From RGIG5952 sp045603485 (GTDB lineage: Bacteria; Verrucomicrobiota; Kiritimatiellia; RFP12; JAAYLN01), in contig JAZUMF010000051.1 of NCBI GenBank assembly GCA_045603485.1, positions 1 to 7,023 on the forward strand: a stretch of 7,023 bases of DNA, written 5' to 3'. Shown one piece after another: positions 1 through 6,694 of the stretch. Below the pieces are notes generated by a model. It made no database searches. It had not been told where the DNA came from and was given only the letters and a program-made list of their open reading frames with translations. Position 1 is the stretch's first letter. The number at the start of each line of letters is the position of its first letter. The translations under genes were made by a program, and so were the position numbers.

Positions 1-2
1 CG

Positions 3-914
3 CCTGATTTTTTCAACCCCCGGCTGAAGCCCGCTCAACAGGCCAACCGCTCAAGGCAGAACCTCCCGGTGTTGCACTGGAAACTCGCGCGCGCGAAGGA
101 AGAAGCCTTTGCTGAAATCATCCGCTGGTATGACGGCTACAAGTTTCATCATCACGGTGTGCCGGTAATCAACCCTGTTTCTTTAGGATTATGTCTTAAA
201 GACTGCGAGTTTAAGACCTATTGGTCTTCAACCGCCGTTCCGACCTTTTTGGTTGATTTATTAAAGCAGCGTCCAATCAATCTACAGCTCATAGGTATTG
301 ATGAGTCGATACTTGACGCTTATGAACCAACGGCGATAAATCCAATTACGCTTCTTTATCAGACGGGGTATCTTACGATAACGGGGTTTCGTCAGCGAGG
401 CACACAGCGCAGTTATTCGTTGGACTTCCCCAATATGGAGGTTAGAAACTCCTTCAATACCTCCCTTGCGCGCGGCTATATCAATATTCACGAAACGAGT
501 CTCAGTACAATGCAGACAAAGTGCATTGATGCGCTTTATGATGATGATTTAGAGACCTTCTTTAATACCTTCAAGGTATTCTTTGCGAATATTCCATACG
601 ACTTGTCGACAAAGGCGCCAGAGGAGACCTATCAGGCGATTTTCTGTGCAATACTTTACTTTATCGGCGTCGGTGTAACGCCCGAGGTCCGTACCAATGA
701 AGGTCGCATTGACGCGGTAATGGAAACTCCAGACCATGTCTACATTATGGAGTTTAAGCGTAATGCGTCAGCTGACGAGGCCCTTGCTCAGATTAAGGAG
801 AAGAAATACTTTGAGCGTTTCCTTGAATCTGGCAAGAGGATTACCCTTGTCGGCGTAAACTTTAACTCTGAAATTAAGAATATCAATGAGTTTAAGATTG
901 AGCGCATGAAGTAG
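3..914 (+). CDS. AAA-ATPase-like / PD-(D/E)XK nuclease family protein, 3' part (5' end outside window)
   Basis: The reading frame is open from the left edge, with no stop before the first possible start (GTG at 69), and that GTG has no ribosome binding site. I therefore read this as the C-terminal part of a longer gene. Numbering from GTG 69, a WYDGYKF motif (residues 20-26), an NP-VS motif (35-38) and a YWSST stretch (51-55) match the end of the AAA-ATPase-like domain (PF09820 type). The C-terminal third matches the associated PD-(D/E)XK nuclease domain (PF08011 / DUF1703 type): D215, then E228-F-K230, then a QIKEKKY helix motif at 241-247. Full-length family members are roughly 500-560 residues, so about half, including the Walker motifs, should lie upstream. 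These proteins occur in many copies in anaerobes and their biological role is poorly defined; mobile-element or defence roles have been suggested. The nuclease residues are intact. Family assignment is confident, function is not. Confidence 0.85.
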   Translation, partial: PDFFNPRLKPAQQANRSRQNLPVLHWKLARAKEEAFAEIIRWYDGYKFHHHGVPVINPVSLGLCLKDCEFKTYWSSTAVPTFLVDLLKQRPINLQLIGIDESILDAYEPTAINPITLLYQTGYLTITGFRQRGTQRSYSLDFPNMEVRNSFNTSLARGYINIHETSLSTMQTKCIDALYDDDLETFFNTFKVFFANIPYDLSTKAPEETYQAIFCAILYFIGVGVTPEVRTNEGRIDAVMETPDHVYIMEFKRNASADEALAQIKEKKYFERFLESGKRITLVGVNFNSEIKNINEFKIERMK

Positions 915-989
915 AGTGTGGCTGACCTCATTTTACCGATTCGCTATTAAAAAAAAACTTACTATATATATAGGGTAATAGTCAGGTAT

Positions 990-1460
990 ATGGAAATAAT
1001 TTGGAGTATAATTGCGCTATTGTTGTTGATTCTTGGCCTTGTTGGCTGTATCGCACCGGTTTTGCCAGGTGTGATTTTGGCATATGGAGCACTTTTCTGC
1101 CTAATCCCCACACAAGAATGTCCTTCAATCATGACTTTTGTCTTGTTTGGCTTAATGACGATTGCTGTAACCGTTGCAGATTCAATTATCCCCGCAATAG
1201 GTGCAAAGAAGTTTAACAGCACAAAGTTGGGAGTGTGGGGGTGCGTTATAGGTACAGTTGTCGGATTTCTCTTTTTGCCGGCAGGTCTAATTATGGGGCC
1301 ATTCCTTGGTGCATTTGTCGGAGAACTGATCGCTGGAAAGAAGACTGACGACGCCTTATACAGTGGATTAGGCTCGCTTCTCGGCTTTCTGGCAGGCACG
1401 GCACTGAAGATTGCGGTATGTATTGCTCTTGCCGTTGTTATTATTTCGCGGGTTCTATAA
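990..1460 (+). CDS. DUF456 domain-containing small membrane protein
   Basis: This 156-residue protein is almost entirely hydrophobic and glycine-rich, as expected for DUF456 (PF04306), whose members are usually about 150-170 residues, so it appears complete. A first membrane helix covers about residues 3-25 and is followed by the IAPVLPG turn typical of the family. Further segments lie at about 47-68, 83-110 (with GPFLGAFVGE) and 125-155. A short polar stretch near 113-118 (AGKKTD) should lie outside the membrane. No function is established for the family. The ATG at 990 has only a weak, close upstream match (CAGG at 983-986) and a GGG at 973-975, but starting here keeps the whole first helix. 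The gap to the upstream gene is 75 bp and is very AT-rich (A-run near 949-957, TATATATATA near 963-972). That could hold a promoter, but I see no good -35 box. Confidence 0.85.
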   Translation: MEIIWSIIALLLLILGLVGCIAPVLPGVILAYGALFCLIPTQECPSIMTFVLFGLMTIAVTVADSIIPAIGAKKFNSTKLGVWGCVIGTVVGFLFLPAGLIMGPFLGAFVGELIAGKKTDDALYSGLGSLLGFLAGTALKIAVCIALAVVIISRVL

Positions 1461-1501
1461 GCGTCAATACCGCCGGTAAATGCTATGTGAGTAGTGTCTA
1501 G

Positions 1502-2830
1502 ACAACAAATAACCTCGAGCCTGCAAGTGCAAATCGATTCATAGAATTAACACACCATGCCTATGAAAAACGCTTCAAGCACTATATGGGCAATGTTATT
1601 CAAGGAATCTTCACAGATGAGCCAGGTCATTGCTCTGGAATGTGGAGCGTAAAGATTCCAGACAATGCCGTAACACGCATTTCATGGTGGAGTGGAATGG
1701 AGGACGAATACTCAGCTGCAACTGGCGGACGAGATTTCAAGACAGATTATCAAGAGGCATATGCCAATGGCACCCTAGCACAATCCAATGTCCTGCGAAT
1801 ATGGACAAAGCTCAGGAGCGAAAGATATCGTCGTACATTCTTTGATCCGATACGCAACTGGTGCAACGCAAACGGAATCATCTCAACTGGCCATTTAGTC
1901 AGTGAAAATAATCCAGCTGATTGCGCAAGAGTAAATGGCTCTCCCATCAACACCCTCCTCGGTCTAAGCAAGCCAGGCATAGACCTGATTACCACCGATA
2001 CAGGGCACAGCTATGAATGGATTACACTTGCCCTTGCGCAAACCTGCGCACGACGCAAAGGCATCTGTAGCTCAGCCGAGCTCTTTGGACTTGGGCCATG
2101 CGATATAAGCCTAACCACGATACGCAAGCAATATTGGATATGCGCTCTCCATGGTATTGATACCTTCTTCCAAGGACTCTGGCATCGCACAGCAATAAGA
2201 TTTCACAAAAAACCAGCAAAATCTCTCACCTACGCATACAATGAAATTTACGCAGAATCTGAGCCATTAGAGCTTGCCGAAGGCCAACATATCCTTGAGC
2301 TACAGGGTGCACGCGATGATAAAATGTTCCTACCTGTATTGTGGATGACAGGCGACTTCAGTGAACCTCGCCGTGGAATCATTACCCCCATAAAGCAGCT
2401 CGTTAAATGTGGATCTCTCATTGAACAACAGCTGCCGTCATTCGCTGGAACAATAACATATAGTGCCGAAGTCAAACCCAAGCCCGGCGAAAAGCTAGCA
2501 ATAGATTCAGGAGATGCAGTCGTCTCAGTCAAGCTAGCAGGGCGCGACCTCGGATTGCGCGCATGGGCACCCTTCGAGTGGGATATTCCAAGCGACCTCG
2601 CTGGTCGTTTAGCCAAGCTTGAAATTTCAGTCACAACCTCCGTCCGGTCAATATTTGGCTTTGAAGACGACCCCGACGCCTGCCTTGGCCATGCTCAATG
2701 GGCTGTTCAATCTTCACAAGCCCACCACCAGCAGGCCTCAAATCGTGCAAAGCGATTTACGAACCTACGGCTAAATCCCTCTAAATCTTTTTTGCCAAAG
2801 GCAAAAAAAATGTTGCCAATACCAGTGTAG
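1502..2830 (+). pseudogene. Glycoside-hydrolase-like protein remnant, N-terminus lost
   Basis: The frame opens just after a TAG at 1499-1501, and recognisable protein starts at once (EPASANRFIELTHHAYEKRF), before the first ATG at 1586. That ATG (MGNVIQGIFTDEPG) sits inside the conserved barrel, so it is not a native start. The pattern resembles the large GH106-like or unclassified TIM-barrel glycosidases: a GIFTDEPG acidic motif, a FFDPIRNWCNANG helix, TGHLVSE, then KPGIDLI. A C-terminal beta-sandwich follows (AGRDLGLRAWAPFEWDIP, then a LEISVTTSVRSIFG strand). Relatives are usually 700 residues or more; here about 440 remain. The missing front cannot be in the 41 bp before 1502, where the DUF456 gene ends. 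The last 30 or so residues lose family character and are encoded by a palindromic repeat (2788-2808), suggesting the natural end is also disturbed. No signal peptide or ribosome binding site is seen. A sequencing or assembly fault is possible, but decay is the simpler reading. Confidence 0.72.
2771..2811. repeat. Palindromic repeat, left copy, with inverted TTTAGA motif
   Basis: A perfect 9-bp inverted repeat (TTTTTTGCC / GGCAAAAAA, loop AAA) lies at 2788-2808. Just before it, CTAAATCCCTCTAAATC (2771-2787) is the reverse-complement type of the TTTAGAGGGG motif found at 6809-6825. TCTAAATC plus TTTTTTGCC here closely matches the reverse complement of 6732-6760. The repeat forms the last codons of the glycosidase remnant. 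The T-run is in the 5' arm and the A-run in the 3' arm on either strand, so it is not a standard intrinsic terminator. It is best described as a REP-like dispersed repeat. Confidence 0.7.
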
Positions 2831-2867
2831 CTTCGCACATTTTGATTAGTACAGTCCCTTCCCCATT

Positions 2868-2927
2868 CCTAGTGCTAAGCCTCGCTAGGGCGCGCCGTAG
2901 GCGCAAGTTTTTTTGCTGAAGGCAAAA
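2868..2927. repeat. Cluster of three inverted repeats upstream of the operon promoter
   Basis: Three small palindromes lie in a row. CCTAGTG (2868-2874) pairs with CGCTAGG (2883-2889) with one mismatch. GCGCC-GTA-GGCGC (2892-2904) is perfect. TTTTGCT-GAA-GGCAAAA (2911-2927) pairs with one T-G wobble. The last belongs to the same GCC-N3-GGC family as the copies at 2788-2808 and 6732-6750, and the middle one shares the core GCCGTAGGC with the reverse complement of 6737-6745. The group lies between the glycosidase remnant and the promoter at 2934. It may insulate or regulate the operon, but nothing here proves a role. Confidence 0.6.
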
Positions 2928-2933
2928 TAGATT

Positions 2934-2963
2934 TTGACTTTATACTCTAAATGGTGATATACT
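2934..2963 (+). promoter_or_regulatory. Sigma-70-type promoter of the four-gene operon
   Basis: TTGACT (2934-2939) is one base from the consensus -35, and TATACT (2958-2963) is one base from the consensus -10, with an 18-bp spacer. Transcription would begin near 2970, giving a short leader of about 30 bases before the ATG at 3000. A second TATACT at 2941-2946 is too close to the -35 to be its partner. The palindrome at 2911-2927 ends 6 bp upstream of the -35, a position where an upstream-binding regulator could act. Confidence 0.65.
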
Positions 2964-2989
2964 ACCACATAGCTTTAACCCCTAACTTC

Positions 2990-2994
2990 AGGAG
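2990..2994 (+). promoter_or_regulatory. Ribosome binding site for the SIS-domain gene
   Basis: AGGAG lies 5 bases before the ATG at 3000 and fixes that start codon. Confidence 0.8.
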
Positions 2995-2999
2995 AAAAT

Positions 3000-3752
3000 A
3001 TGGTCAACGATTTTGGATACATTGATAAGGCTGTTGCGAATATTCGCGAGGTAGCCGATCGTCAGGGTGATAACATTCGCAAGGCAGCAATGCTAATGGC
3101 AGATGCCATTGAAGCCGACAAGCTAATTAATGTCTATGCCGGTGGTGGACACACAACTCTAGCAATGGGTGAAATGTTCTTCCGTGCTGGAGGACTTGCA
3201 AATATCAATCCTATGATGGAGACTGCCCTCTCGGTATTCAATCAGGCATTGAAATATCTTGAGCTTGAGCGCACAGTAAACTTTGGTGCATCCATCGTCA
3301 AGTACTATGACATCAAGGAGGATGATGTCGTTATTTTCTTCCATAACATCGGAATCAACCCCGCAACAATTGATGCTGCCCTCGAGGTCAAAAAACGCGG
3401 GGCAAAGCTAATTGCTGTTGCAAGCTCATATTGGCAAAACGAAATGCCAGCCGATCACTTTATTCGTCACCCAAGTGGCAAGAATCTCTTTGATCTTGCC
3501 GATGTCTGCATCGACGATTACAACCCGGTTGGTGATGCTGTAGTTGAGGTTCCAGGACTTGCAACACCAATTGCACCAGTATCAAATGTTGTAGATTTTA
3601 CCATTGCCCACCTTCTTGAGATTGAAACTGTAAACGAGTGCGTTCGCCGTGGTATTAAGGCTCCAGTTTGGAGCAGTGCAAATGAGCCTGGTGGCGATGA
3701 GCGCAATGCCGCTCTCCTTGAAAAATATCGCCCACGCATCAAGATGCTCTAA
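3000..3752 (+). CDS. SIS-domain protein, UPF0309 / sugar isomerase-domain type
   Basis: The protein has 250 residues, the usual length for UPF0309-type SIS proteins (about 245). Family landmarks in order: the first phosphosugar-binding loop region YAGGGHTTLAMGEMFFRAGG (46-65), NINPMMETAL (69-76), DVVIFFHNIGINPATIDAAL (109-128), HPSGKNLFDLADV (157-169), GDAVVEVPGL (178-187), PVSNVVDFTIAH (193-204), and a strongly conserved tail with PVW-SANEPGGDE (222-234) and LLEKYRPRI (239-247). SIS domains bind phosphorylated or amino sugars and act as isomerases, deaminating isomerases or regulators. The reaction of this subfamily is not established. One oddity is that the usual SNSGRN-type loop reads HNIGIN (115-120), replacing the serines that normally hold the sugar phosphate. 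The protein is soluble and lacks a signal peptide. As the first gene of the operon, it probably isomerises or senses a sugar intermediate made by the proteins downstream. Confidence 0.88.
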   Translation: MVNDFGYIDKAVANIREVADRQGDNIRKAAMLMADAIEADKLINVYAGGGHTTLAMGEMFFRAGGLANINPMMETALSVFNQALKYLELERTVNFGASIVKYYDIKEDDVVIFFHNIGINPATIDAALEVKKRGAKLIAVASSYWQNEMPADHFIRHPSGKNLFDLADVCIDDYNPVGDAVVEVPGLATPIAPVSNVVDFTIAHLLEIETVNECVRRGIKAPVWSSANEPGGDERNAALLEKYRPRIKML

Positions 3753-3775
3753 GCAACGATTTGAACGAGGATTTT

Positions 3776-4531
3776 ATGAATATCAAGAAGATGAACAAGG
3801 CCCTTGACCTTTTACGCACTAAATATGGTGCAGACAAGGGTGTAATTGAGCTTCGCGAAGGCATTCCCTATGTGGGCTCTGCCATTCTACTTCCACAGCG
3901 CGTCGAGCGTCGCCTTATGGAGCTCAAAAAGATGGTCACTGGAGAAACACTAGAAGGAGTATCTACCCTTCGCTTTGCCTCCTTTGCACCAAAGGGTGCT
4001 GATATGCGCGCCATGCTTGCCAGAGAGCTTGATATTGCCTCATATCTCGGTGGCTCAGATATCGTACAGGTCTTTGCAGTCACCGGTGGCCGCCTCGCAA
4101 TCAATGTTCTTGCAAAGCTACAAAATGGCATCAGTGTTTCAATTGAGATTGGCGTAGGAATGCCAAAGGGCTCAGAACCCTTTGATCGCCACGAAATCAT
4201 TGCCCGTCGTGGTGTTGCCTCCGACCAAACCGTCGATACGCACACAGCCCACAGCTCAATTCGTTGCTGGGGTGACAAGGGCGTTCAGGATTATACTGAT
4301 GTTGATACTGAAATCTTTGGTCTCACAACCGAAGAGGTTTGGACAGTTCGCGCAGCCTTTGCCCTACTCCAAAAGAGAGCCTCGGCTAAGATTTGGAATG
4401 CAGCCGCAAAGAAGGCATTTCGTGCTGCAGACCTCGCCTTTGAGAGCGACAAGGCCATGGCAGCTAAAAAGATTTCTCTTAAGAATGCAGTTGATACTAC
4501 TGCCGCCGTAGCAATGTCGGAGGTGCGTTAA
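3776..4531 (+). CDS. Gfo/Idh/MocA C-terminal-domain-like protein lacking an NAD-binding domain
   Basis: I choose the ATG at 3776 because GAGG (3767-3770) lies 5 bases before it; a TTG at 3761 would put that site inside the gene. The 251-residue product starts with a charged helical stretch (1-60) and has no GxGxxG Rossmann motif. From about 61 it follows the order of a Gfo/Idh/MocA C-terminal substrate/oligomerisation domain: a strand at GVSTLRFASF (61-70), the helix ARELDIASYLGG (82-93) that usually carries the catalytic D-x-x-x-H/D motif, then strand-rich sheet segments near 94-125 (SDIVQVFAVTGG, then ISVSIEIG), then HEIIARRGV like the later sheet. The match is by pattern, not by strong identity, so fold assignment is inference. 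The last residues are alanine- and lysine-rich. Its stop overlaps the next start (TAATG), which suggests coupled translation and a complex with the full-length oxidoreductase. A divergent or decayed oxidoreductase is the alternative, but the frame is intact. Confidence 0.6.
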   Translation: MNIKKMNKALDLLRTKYGADKGVIELREGIPYVGSAILLPQRVERRLMELKKMVTGETLEGVSTLRFASFAPKGADMRAMLARELDIASYLGGSDIVQVFAVTGGRLAINVLAKLQNGISVSIEIGVGMPKGSEPFDRHEIIARRGVASDQTVDTHTAHSSIRCWGDKGVQDYTDVDTEIFGLTTEEVWTVRAAFALLQKRASAKIWNAAAKKAFRAADLAFESDKAMAAKKISLKNAVDTTAAVAMSEVR

Positions 4532-5613
4532 TGAAGCCCGTTAAAATAGCCATGATGGGTATGACACATGGCCATACTCGTAAGTACTACCAAACATTGC
4601 TCGACAACAAAAAGCTCGATTGGGTTGCCTCATGTGCGCAGGATGCCGATGCAAAAAAGGTCTATGAGCTCTACAAAACTGGCGTACCATGCTATCTCGA
4701 TCCCGAGAAAATGTATGCCGAGCATCCCGATATCGAAGCAGTTGTTATTGCCTCTGCCAATGATCGCCACTATGAGCAAATGAAGTGGTGTGCCGAGAAG
4801 GGCATTCACATCCTCTCCATGAAGATACCAACCTTCGATATGGATGAGTATGATCGAATGATCGAAATGGTCGATAAGGCAGGCATCGTTTGTCAGGTCG
4901 AGCTTGAAATGCACTACAATAGCGTAGTCACACGACTTCGCAAGCTCCTTGATGAAGGTGCAATCGGCAAGATTCGCGCAATTCAAGCGACAAATATTAC
5001 CCTTTCTCCTATCTGGGCGTTCCCATGGCAGGGCGACCCAAAGGCCAGCTTTGGCAAGCGCGTTCCACTTGCAAAGGATGACCCACGCTTCCGTGGTGGC
5101 GCCCTTTGCGACCATCCTCATATCTTTGACCTGATTCGCCACTTAACAGGTGCTGACTTTGACTATATTTGGGCAGAGGTCGCACCAAACCTGCGCGAAG
5201 ACATTGAGGTAGAAGATATGCTCATGGCTGCTGGACGCATGACAGATGGCACATCATTCCTCTTTGACCCCTCTTGGTCCCGCCTCGAAGAAAAGATTAA
5301 AGTTCCTGCACCAGGCTGGGAAAAATTCCCCAAGCGCATGGAGGTCAACCTTACAATTACAGGAGACAAGGGAATGATTTCCTGCGACTGCTTTGGACCT
5401 AATGTCTATCACAATGGCGCACCCAACGATCGCTATACAGTTCAATACACTTACTTTGATGAGTGGATTGGACTTATCGATGAGTTCGTAGATTGCATAC
5501 GCAACCACCATGAGCCAATGATTAATCTCCGTTGGCACCGTCAGACGATTGAAGCAATGCTTGGCTGCTATGAAAGCATCAGCAATGGCAAGATCGCAAA
5601 AATCAAAAAGTAA
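4531..5613 (+). CDS. Gfo/Idh/MocA family NAD(P)-dependent oxidoreductase
   Basis: The 360-residue length is normal for this family of sugar and inositol dehydrogenases. The N-terminal Rossmann fold begins VKIAMMGMTHGHTRKY (4-19), where the usual GxGxxG is replaced by G10-M-T-H-G14-H15. A DIEAVVIASANDRHYEQM segment (67-84) matches the typical nucleotide-binding strand and helix. The EKP motif, whose lysine is catalytic, reads MKIP (97-100): K98 is kept but the glutamate is methionine. The C-terminal domain carries GGALCDHPHIFDLIRHLTG (189-207), with D194, H197 and D200 in the usual catalytic helix, followed by beta-sheet strands (DGTSFLFDPSWS at 238-249, LTITGDKGMISCD from about 297) and the family end with a helix in the 340s. 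It starts on the A of the previous stop. GGAGG at 4519-4523 serves as ribosome binding site. It is cytoplasmic, with no signal peptide. The substrate is probably a free or glycosidically bound sugar; exact chemistry is unknown. Confidence 0.9.
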   Translation: MKPVKIAMMGMTHGHTRKYYQTLLDNKKLDWVASCAQDADAKKVYELYKTGVPCYLDPEKMYAEHPDIEAVVIASANDRHYEQMKWCAEKGIHILSMKIPTFDMDEYDRMIEMVDKAGIVCQVELEMHYNSVVTRLRKLLDEGAIGKIRAIQATNITLSPIWAFPWQGDPKASFGKRVPLAKDDPRFRGGALCDHPHIFDLIRHLTGADFDYIWAEVAPNLREDIEVEDMLMAAGRMTDGTSFLFDPSWSRLEEKIKVPAPGWEKFPKRMEVNLTITGDKGMISCDCFGPNVYHNGAPNDRYTVQYTYFDEWIGLIDEFVDCIRNHHEPMINLRWHRQTIEAMLGCYESISNGKIAKIKK

Positions 5614-5623
5614 CCTACGAAAT

Positions 5624-5629
5624 AGGGAG
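5624..5629 (+). promoter_or_regulatory. Ribosome binding site for the last operon gene
   Basis: AGGGAG lies 8 bases before the ATG at 5638 and supports that start. Confidence 0.7.
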
Positions 5630-5637
5630 ATAGTAAA

Positions 5638-6669
5638 ATGGCAATTACACAAACAGGCATTAGCTATTACGGACTTAACTATGTTGAGCACGCCGAAAAA
5701 GACTTCATAGAGATGAAGGAGCATGGCGTCACTACTGTCATCCTAGCGGTAACAGAATTTGACTTCGACTTTTGGCGTCCAAACATTCCTGCAATCGTTG
5801 ACAAGGCCCATGAAATCGGACTGCGTGTCCTAATCGACCCATGGGGGAATGGTAAATATTTCGGTGGCGAGCAGATATCAAAGTTCCTTCAAGATAATGT
5901 TGAGAATCGTCAGGTATCGGCGCTAACGGGAGAAAAGCTTCCATACGCCTGCTTTAATACCAATAGCTATCGCGACTACTTCAAAAACTTCTGCGTTACA
6001 CTTGCAAGAGAAACCAATGCAGATGGCTTCTTCTGGGACGAGCCACATTACGCCTTCCCCAAGGGCATAGCCTCAATCACAGGTGGCGTTGCTGATGATT
6101 GGACCTGCTACTGCCCCGTCTGTCGCAAACGCTTCCTCGATTACTATGGCTATGAAATGCCAAGGTATATGACAAACGATGTCAAGCAATTCCGCTGGAG
6201 AGAAGCCCTTGTTGTCCTCTCTGATACCTCAAAGGCATTAAAGGAAATCAATCCCAAGCTTGAAATCACCTGCTGCGTCCACGCAACACAAAATGGCTAC
6301 TATGTCTCCGAATATCGTGGCTATGACAACTGGGATATGGTCGCTGCTTGCCCCTACTTCGATGTCTTCTCAACGACAATCGTCAATTGGGCACTACCAG
6401 AGGCCTTCTATCGCGACATAACAGAACGCACAGTTGCAGTTGCAAGACGCCATGGAAAAATTGCCGAGCGTTGGCTAATGGGCTACTACAAACAGCCAGC
6501 CGACTTTGCACAAATAGATCGCTGGGTAGATATCGCCGTAGAGCTTGGAGTAGATCGCATCTCTGCATGGACCTATCGTGGTGGCTACGGCACAATCGTC
6601 GGTGCCCCCGATGCACTTGCCCTCTGGGATCGAATTGGCGCAAACTATCGCCGAGTCATTACGAAATAA
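5638..6669 (+). CDS. TIM-barrel glycoside-hydrolase-like protein, unassigned family
   Basis: The protein has 343 residues and no signal peptide, so it should act in the cytoplasm. The pattern is that of a (beta/alpha)8 barrel: strands at TTVILAVTEFDFD (32-44), LRVLIDPWG (62-70), ADGFFWDEPHY (128-138), an ITCCVHAT strand near 207, FDVFSTTIVNW in the 240s, and DRISAWTYRGG near 316. The D134-E135-P-H137 cluster at a strand end is typical of glycosidase active sites. It is followed by C157-Y-C159-P-V-C162-RKRF, also seen in unclassified hypothetical glycosidases before a GYEMP-type stretch. Compared with the large remnant at 1502-2830, which has a DEPG cluster in an equivalent place, this one is much shorter and lacks the C-terminal beta-sandwich. 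Only 24 bp separate it from the oxidoreductase gene. It could hydrolyse, isomerise or cleave a sugar oxidised by its partners. I do not recognise a named family. Confidence 0.75.
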   Translation: MAITQTGISYYGLNYVEHAEKDFIEMKEHGVTTVILAVTEFDFDFWRPNIPAIVDKAHEIGLRVLIDPWGNGKYFGGEQISKFLQDNVENRQVSALTGEKLPYACFNTNSYRDYFKNFCVTLARETNADGFFWDEPHYAFPKGIASITGGVADDWTCYCPVCRKRFLDYYGYEMPRYMTNDVKQFRWREALVVLSDTSKALKEINPKLEITCCVHATQNGYYVSEYRGYDNWDMVAACPYFDVFSTTIVNWALPEAFYRDITERTVAVARRHGKIAERWLMGYYKQPADFAQIDRWVDIAVELGVDRISAWTYRGGYGTIVGAPDALALWDRIGANYRRVITK

Positions 6670-6694
6670 GTTTTGCCAAGGCAAAACTTATTTT
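6665..6694 (+). terminator. Possible transcription terminator at the end of the operon
   Basis: AATAAGTTTTGCC (6665-6677) and GGCAAAACTTATT (6680-6692) form a perfect 13-bp inverted repeat with a 2-base spacer; in RNA the loop would open to about four bases. The stop codon of the last gene lies in the 5' arm. The 3' arm runs into TTTT (6691-6694), giving a short U-tract. The stem is AT-rich apart from the GCC/GGC core, and it belongs to the same repeat family as 2788-2808, so a repeat role is equally possible. Confidence 0.5.

Noticed and set aside
69..71. GTG at 69 as a real start for the nuclease-family protein
   Set aside because: There is no ribosome binding site, the frame is open to the left edge, and the protein lacks the N-terminal ATPase half expected of the family.
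962..1399. 145-codon - strand frame opposite the DUF456 gene
   Set aside because: It is an antisense shadow; the + strand protein has clear membrane and family features.
2788..2808. Intrinsic terminator after the glycosidase remnant
   Set aside because: The T-run is in the 5' arm and the A-run in the 3' arm, so no U-tract follows the stem on either strand.
3761..3775. TTG at 3761 as start of the second operon gene
   Set aside because: The GAGG site at 3767-3770 would lie inside the gene; it is correctly spaced for the ATG at 3776.
4630..5142. 170-codon frame on the - strand inside the oxidoreductase gene
   Set aside because: It is a shadow of a strongly supported + strand gene, with no family resemblance and no sign of its own expression.
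5254..5724. 156-codon - strand frame spanning the junction of the last two operon genes
   Set aside because: It overlaps two well-supported + strand genes and has no recognisable domain.
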